Assembly (NCBI GenBank): GCA_036374795.1
Contig: DASUTC010000240.1
Location: forward strand, 1-41,723
Source: Herpetosiphonaceae bacterium
Lineage (GTDB): Bacteria > Chloroflexota > Chloroflexia > Chloroflexales > Kallotenuaceae
Reading direction: 5' to 3'
DNA: 41,723 nucleotides
Shown: in pieces, positions 37,701-41,723 of the stretch
Numbering within the stretch: position 1 is the first letter of the stretch
How the letters are laid out: each line of letters starts with the position of its first letter
Program-made: the position numbers and the translations under genes
The notes under the pieces: generated by a model
Seen by the model: only the letters and a program-made list of their open reading frames with translations
What the model was told of the DNA's origin: nothing
Database searches by the model: none

Positions 37701-39377
37701 CAGCGCGAAGATTACGACGCGCTGCTGGCCGAGCTGCGCGCGCTGGATCTCGCGCCGACCGCGCTCGTCCACCTGTGGAACGTGACCATGCCCGACGATC
37801 TGCTTTCGCCTGCCGATCGGATCGAGCGGGCGCTGGACGTGGGCTTTTACAGCCTGATCGCCCTGGCTCAGGCCCTCGGCGCGCAAGACCTGGCGCAGCC
37901 TGTGCGGATCACGATGGTGACGAATAACATGCAGCGCGTGGGCGGCGAGCCGATGCTTGAGCCGGAGAAGGCGACCGCGCTTGGGCCGTGCAATGTGATC
38001 CCGCAGGAGTACCCGCACATTACCTGCCGCAGCGTCGATCTGCTGCTGCCGCAGCCCGGAAGCTGGCACGAGACGCGGCTGCTCGATCATCTGCTGGCTG
38101 AGTGCAGCGCGTCGGCCAGTGATCCGCTCGTGGCCTATCGCGACCATCGCCGCTGGGTGCAGGATGTCGCGGCGGTGCGGTTGGAGCGGCCCGCCGAAGG
38201 AGCGTCGGGGCTGCGGCCTGGCGGCGTGTATCTAATCACCGGCGGCCTGGGCGGTATCGGGCTTGAGCTGGCGGAGCATCTGGCGCGAACGGTGCAGGCG
38301 AAGCTGGTGCTGACCAGCCGCTCCGGCCTGCCGCCGCGCGATGAGTGGTCGCGCTGGCTGGAAACCCACGCGGCGACGGATGGCACCAGCGATAAGATCC
38401 GCCGGGTACAGTCGTTCGAGGAGCTGGGCGCGGAGGTGCTGGTGCTGCGCGCCGACGTAGCCGACCGCGACCAGATGCAGGCGGTGATCGAGCAGATCGA
38501 CGAGCGCTTCGGCGCGCTGCATGGCGTGATCCATGCGGCGGGCCTGGTTGGGCGGCAGTTCTTCCGCTCGATTCAGGAGACGAGCGCCGACGACTGTGCG
38601 CGGCAGTTCAAGGCCAAAGTCGACGGCACGCTCGCGCTGGCGGATGTGCTGCGTGACCGACCGATCGACGTTTGTATGCTGCTGTCGTCGCTCTCGACCG
38701 TGCTGGGCGGCCTGGGCTTCGCGACCTACGCCGCGTCGAACCTGTTCATGGATGCCTTCGCGCACCAGCAGAGCCAGCACAGCCCGATCCCGTGGATCGC
38801 GGTCGATTGGGACGCCTGGCAGATCACCGTCGATCAGGAGCTCCAAGGCCGCGACGATGCATCGCAGCAGGCGATCACGCTCGCCGAGGGCATGGATGCC
38901 TTTGAGCGGATCGTCGCGCAGCCCGCGCAGCCACAGGTGATCGTCTCGACCGGCGACCTGCGCGCCCGGATCGACCAGTGGATCAAGCTGGAGCCGCTCC
39001 ACGACGAGACGACCGCCGCGCCGCCGCTCGACTCGACGCTGTACCCGCGTCCGAGCTTGCAGAATGCGTATGTCGCGCCGCGCAACGAAACCGAGCAGAC
39101 GATCGCGCGGATCTGGCAGGAGTCGCTCCGCATCGAGCAGGTCGGCATCCACGATAACTTCTTTGACCTGGGTGGTAACTCGCTGAGCGGCATTCAGATC
39201 ATCAACCAACTGCGCAAAACGTTCGACGTGCAGATCCCGACCGTCAGCCTCTACGAGGGGCCGACCGTCAGCGCGCTGGCGCAGATCATTAATCCCGCGC
39301 CCGACGACAGGCCGCAGTACGAGGCCAGCCGCAGCCGTGGCGAGCGCCGCCGCGAGAAGCGCCGCGAGCGGCGTTGA
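34746..39377 (+). CDS. Type I PKS module KS-AT-KR-ACP with Ser at the KS nucleophile
   Basis: A 1543-aa PKS module, 43 nt after the NRPS and expected to extend its product. KS (~10-440): both catalytic His are present (EAHGTGT, KTNIGHL), but the nucleophile motif reads TASSTSL, with Ser183 (codon 35292-35294, TCT) where Cys is expected. AT (~540-850): GHSIGEYVAA (Ser631) and HAFHS point to malonyl-CoA. KR (~1160-1370): NADPH site GGLGGIGLELA, and S, Y and N in SSLSTVLGG/ATYAASN. ACP near the end (Ser1479 in DLGGNSLSG), then a basic docking-like tail. No DH or ER. Start ATG 34746 with AAGGAG 9 nt upstream. Whether the KS elongates is the main open point. Confidence 0.92.
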   Translation: MDSAETQQSIDGIAIVGMAGRFPGAGTVDELWSNLQQGVESISFFSDQELLDEGIDPALLDLPNYVKARGALGNAEFFDAAFFGHSPKVAELMDPQHRLFLECAWEALEHAGYDSERYAGRIGVYGGESMNTYLLNNLYAHIHMVASVDSLQAAIGNDKDSLTTEVSYKLNLRGPSVTIQTASSTSLVAVHQACQSLLNYECDMALAGGVSIHFPEKAGYLYQQGGATSPDGHCRAFDVNAQGFVNGHGAGVVALKRLEDALEDGDTIHAVIRGSAVNNDGSLKVSYMAPSVEGQAQVIGMAQTIAGVHPDTIGYVEAHGTGTNLGDPIEIAALTQAFRAHTQRKQYCALGSIKTNIGHLDTAAGVAGLIKATLTLKHRQIPPSLHYTAPNPQIDFAGSPFYVNTKLTEWPRNGTPRRAGVSSFGMGGTNAHVVLEEAPQAEPTDEGRAWQILSLSAKTSTALEAATTRLAAYLKQHPDLNLADVAYTLHLGRRPFSHRRVLVCQDLDDAVNALETWDAQRVLTGHHEPGERPVVLMFSGQGAQYVGMARELYEDEPVFHETIDRCAAILRPHLGTDLRDVLYPGADAAESATQRLTQTALAQPALFVIAYALAQQLMAWGVQPAAMVGHSIGEYVAACLAGVFSLDDALLLVAARGKLMQSLPSGAMLAVPLPEPEVQSLLGAELSLAAVNGPALCVVSGPTAAIDQLEAQLSAEGLNCRRLHTSHAFHSAMMEPILEAFAAQVRRIRLQAPTLPYLSNVSGTWITAAQATDPRYWTTHLRQAVRFADALHEILRPESTLPGAVLLEVGPGQTLSTLARQHPSKAPSQVVLASVRHPNDKLSDAAFLLSTLGKLWLAGVEVDWSAFYRDERRQRVPLPTYPFERQRYWVEPLTVAPAAVAAAPAATPQKKADLADWFYLPCWKPALPPVVSTEQHERWLLFTDASGIGVQLAHRIEQTGQPIVTVTTGSQFSKLRDRHYAIDPRQREDYDALLAELRALDLAPTALVHLWNVTMPDDLLSPADRIERALDVGFYSLIALAQALGAQDLAQPVRITMVTNNMQRVGGEPMLEPEKATALGPCNVIPQEYPHITCRSVDLLLPQPGSWHETRLLDHLLAECSASASDPLVAYRDHRRWVQDVAAVRLERPAEGASGLRPGGVYLITGGLGGIGLELAEHLARTVQAKLVLTSRSGLPPRDEWSRWLETHAATDGTSDKIRRVQSFEELGAEVLVLRADVADRDQMQAVIEQIDERFGALHGVIHAAGLVGRQFFRSIQETSADDCARQFKAKVDGTLALADVLRDRPIDVCMLLSSLSTVLGGLGFATYAASNLFMDAFAHQQSQHSPIPWIAVDWDAWQITVDQELQGRDDASQQAITLAEGMDAFERIVAQPAQPQVIVSTGDLRARIDQWIKLEPLHDETTAAPPLDSTLYPRPSLQNAYVAPRNETEQTIARIWQESLRIEQVGIHDNFFDLGGNSLSGIQIINQLRKTFDVQIPTVSLYEGPTVSALAQIINPAPDDRPQYEASRSRGERRREKRRERR

Positions 39378-39409
39378 AGGTTTACACCATATCGGGATTG
39401 TGGTTGTCC

Positions 39410-39432
39410 GGGCACGGCGCTGCCGTGCCCGC
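39410..39432 (+). other. Perfect hairpin between the two PKS genes
   Basis: CGGGCACGGC (39410-39419) and GCCGTGCCCG (39423-39432) pair perfectly around GCT. It lies 32 nt after the first PKS stop and 95 nt before the next start. No T tract follows, so it may stabilise or attenuate the transcript instead of ending it. Its GGGCAC core is related in sequence to the dispersed GC palindromes noted above. Confidence 0.5.
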
Positions 39433-39526
39433 TCCAGGGTGTGTCGCATTCCCGAAACATTGCCCGGCGATCATCAACGCGAGCAGACGAGCCTAGGCCG
39501 AAGAGCGGTTAAGGGAGATCACGATT

Positions 39527-41723
39527 GTGGGCGAGCAGTTTACTGGGATTGAAATAGCGATTATCGGTATCACAGGTCGTTTCCCAGGTGCCACGACGAT
39601 CGAGCAGTACTGGCAAAACCTCCGTGACGGCGTCGAGTCGGTCATGTTCTTCAGCGAGGCCGAGCTTACCGCGCGTGGCGTCGATCCGGCGCTGCTACGC
39701 GATCCCGACTACGTCAGGGCCACGGCGCAGATCGACGGCATCGAAGAGTTCGACGCAGCCTTCTTTGGCCTGAGCCACCGCGAGGCCGAGATCACCGATC
39801 CGCAGCAGCGCCTCTTTCTGGAATACGCCTGGTCCGCGCTGGAGCACGCCGGGTACAATCCCGAACGCTACGACGGCGCGATCGGCGTCTTCGGCGGCGC
39901 GACGATCAACACCTATCTGCTGTACAATCTGGCCGCTCACTCATCGCTGATCGACAGCCTCGATCCGGTGCAGATCGACATCGGCAACGCAGGCGACTAC
40001 CTGACGACGCGCGTCTCGTACAAGCTCAACCTCAAAGGACCGAGCCACACGATCCAGAGCGCCTGCTCGACCTCGCTGGTGGCGGTGCATGTCGCCTGCC
40101 AAAGCCTGCTCAACGACGAGTGCGACATCGCGCTGGCGGGCGGCGTCTCGATCAATATGCAGCAGCGCAACGGCTATCGCTATGTCGAGGGCGGAATCGC
40201 CTCGCCCGACGGCCACTGCTGCCCATTCGACGCCAACGCCCAGGGCACGATCTTCGGCAGCGGAGTCGGCGTGGTGGTCTTGAAGCGGCTTGAAGACGCA
40301 CTGGCGGACGGCGACACGATCCATGCGGTGATTCGCGGCTCGGCGATCAACAACGACGGCGCGCTCAAGGTCGGCTACACCGCGCCGAGCGTCGACGGTC
40401 AGGCCCAGGTGATCAGCGAGGCGCTGGGCTACGCCGACATCGATCCCGTGACGATCTCCTACATCGAGGCGCACGGCACCGGCACCGCGCTGGGCGATCC
40501 GATCGAGATCCAGGCGCTAACCAAAGCCTTTCGCGCCACCACCGACGCCAGCGGCTTTTGCGCCGTCGGCTCGGTCAAGGGCAACATCGGCCACCTGGGC
40601 GCTGCCGCCGGCGTTGCCAGCCTGATCAAAGCCGTGCTCGCGCTCAAGCACCGGCAGATCCCGCCGAGCCTGCACTACACCGCGCCCAACCCCGACATCG
40701 ACTTCGCCAGCAGCCCGTTTTATGTCAACGATAGGCTCGCGGACTGGCCCGCCAACACCGGACCACAGCGCGCGGGCGTGAGCTCGTTCGGCGTCGGCGG
40801 CACCAACGCGCATGTGATCCTCGAAGAAGCGCCGCAAGCCGTGCCCTCCGATGCGGCACAGCCCTGGCAACTGCTGACGCTCTCGGCCAAAACTGCGACC
40901 GCGCTCGACGCGCTCACGACGAATCTGCGGGATCACCTCAAGCAGCAGCCCGATCTCAACCTCGCCGATGTCGCCTACACGCTCCAGATCGGGCGGCAAC
41001 ACTTCAACCACCGTCGCACCGTCGTCTGCCGCGACCGCGACGAGGCGCTGCACGCGCTGGAAACGCTCGATCCGACGCGCGTGCTCAGCGATGTCCAGCA
41101 GGCGGTCGATCGTCCGGTCGCCTTTCTTTTCACCGGCCAGGGCGCGCAGTACGTCGGCATGGCGCGCGAGCTGTACGAGCAGGAGCCGGTCTTCCGCGCC
41201 GCCCTCGACCGCTGCTGCGATCTGCTCCTGCCGCACCTCGGCCTCGACCTGCGCCGCCTCCTCTATCCGACACCCGCCGACGCCGCCAGCGCCGCCCAGC
41301 AGCTCGATCAGACGCAGATCACCCAGCCCGCGCTCTTCGTGATCGCCTACGCCCTCGCCCAGCTCTGGATCGCCTGGGGCGTGCAGCCTGCGGCAATGGT
41401 CGGCCACTCGATCGGTGAGTATGTCGCAGCCTGTCTCGCGGGCGTCTTCTCACTGGAAGACGCGCTGGCGCTCGTCGCCGCGCGCGGACGGCTGATGCAA
41501 GCCCTGCCCCCCGGCGCGATGCTCGCCGTGCCGCTGCCCGCCTCCGATGTGCAGCCCTGGCTCGGCCGCGATCTCGCGCTGGCCGCGATCAACGGCCCCG
41601 CACAGTGCGTCGTCGCCGGTCCCACCGAGGCCGTCGCCGCGCTGGAGGAGCAGTTGCGGGCGCAGGGCAGCGACGTGCGGCGCCTGCCCACCTCGCACGC
41701 CTTCCACTCGGCGATGCTCGACC
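39527..41723 (+). CDS. Type I PKS, KS-AT..., truncated by the window end
   Basis: An open frame starting GTG 39527 (AAGGGAG 9 nt upstream) continues to the last base: 732 codons are visible. KS (~10-430) is fully competent by motif: SACSTSL (Cys180), EAHGTGT and NIGHL. AT begins at ~540: FTGQGAQYVGMAREL, GHSIGEYVAA (Ser628) and HAFHS, again malonyl-type. Large parts are nearly identical to the previous PKS (for example 45 bp identical at 36363-36407 and 41135-41179), so the two modules are recent duplicates or have undergone gene conversion. Later domains lie beyond the window. Confidence 0.9.
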   Translation, partial: MGEQFTGIEIAIIGITGRFPGATTIEQYWQNLRDGVESVMFFSEAELTARGVDPALLRDPDYVRATAQIDGIEEFDAAFFGLSHREAEITDPQQRLFLEYAWSALEHAGYNPERYDGAIGVFGGATINTYLLYNLAAHSSLIDSLDPVQIDIGNAGDYLTTRVSYKLNLKGPSHTIQSACSTSLVAVHVACQSLLNDECDIALAGGVSINMQQRNGYRYVEGGIASPDGHCCPFDANAQGTIFGSGVGVVVLKRLEDALADGDTIHAVIRGSAINNDGALKVGYTAPSVDGQAQVISEALGYADIDPVTISYIEAHGTGTALGDPIEIQALTKAFRATTDASGFCAVGSVKGNIGHLGAAAGVASLIKAVLALKHRQIPPSLHYTAPNPDIDFASSPFYVNDRLADWPANTGPQRAGVSSFGVGGTNAHVILEEAPQAVPSDAAQPWQLLTLSAKTATALDALTTNLRDHLKQQPDLNLADVAYTLQIGRQHFNHRRTVVCRDRDEALHALETLDPTRVLSDVQQAVDRPVAFLFTGQGAQYVGMARELYEQEPVFRAALDRCCDLLLPHLGLDLRRLLYPTPADAASAAQQLDQTQITQPALFVIAYALAQLWIAWGVQPAAMVGHSIGEYVAACLAGVFSLEDALALVAARGRLMQALPPGAMLAVPLPASDVQPWLGRDLALAAINGPAQCVVAGPTEAVAALEEQLRAQGSDVRRLPTSHAFHSAMLD

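Overview
This is a high-GC window, probably from a filamentous or soil-type Chloroflexota (class Chloroflexia). The evidence is indirect: G+C-rich codon use, degraded 'choice-of-anchor' secreted-protein remnants, a CHAT-STAND-TPR protein, short tandem intergenic repeats of GAACAAAG type, and a large modular FAAL-NRPS-PKS locus. No 16S or 23S gene lies inside the window, so the taxonomic call is inference.

Layout. (1) 1-176: a 5S rRNA gene, the tail of an rRNA operon, closed by a perfect palindrome. (2) 204-7561, minus strand: an Eis-like acetyltransferase, a membrane GGDEF-EAL protein, an alpha/beta hydrolase, and a padR-modA-modB molybdate operon with a well-formed promoter and an operator-like palindrome at its head; modC is absent. 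(3) 7562-14956: a repeat-rich spacer, a CHAT/STAND/TPR protein with a damaged CHAT active site, a small secreted His/Tyr/Trp-rich peptide, a TolB-like lipoprotein, an aldo/keto reductase and a convergent AA10 LPMO with a CBM5/12 domain. (4) 15208-23877: a relic of a choice-of-anchor Q protein, cdsA, a YpdA-like flavoprotein, a two-gene operon (MpaB/Lcp-type oxygenase plus an NDH-2-like flavoprotein fused to a cNMP-binding domain), DoxX, a cupredoxin/beta-helix/membrane-anchor lipoprotein and a tiny membrane protein. (5) 23974-28729, minus strand: an eCIS-core (DUF4157)-OmpA protein, a DoxX-like relic, a SWIM zinc-finger protein with an unknown partner, and a GNAT/PaiB pair.

(6) 28910-41723, plus strand: the start of a biosynthetic gene cluster that runs off the window. 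A strong promoter and a leader of about 280 nt precede FAAL-ACP-C-A-PCP (29225-34702), then KS-AT-KR-ACP (34746-39377), then a KS-AT... gene cut by the window end (39527-41723). The predicted logic is that FAAL adenylates a fatty acid and loads it on the ACP, the C domain joins it to the A-domain substrate, and malonyl-specific PKS modules extend the chain, giving a lipid-capped NRPS/PKS hybrid.

The most unusual observations are: a Cys-to-Ser change at the KS nucleophile of the first PKS module; intergenic-type short tandem repeats inserted in frame in the A domain of the NRPS; an A domain apparently lacking the Asp that anchors alpha-amino groups; a CHAT domain with its His lost and a zinc ribbon inserted; and two rare fusions (NDH-2-like with cNMP-binding; cupredoxin with beta-helix and membrane domain). 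All calls were made by reading the sequence; no database search was run.
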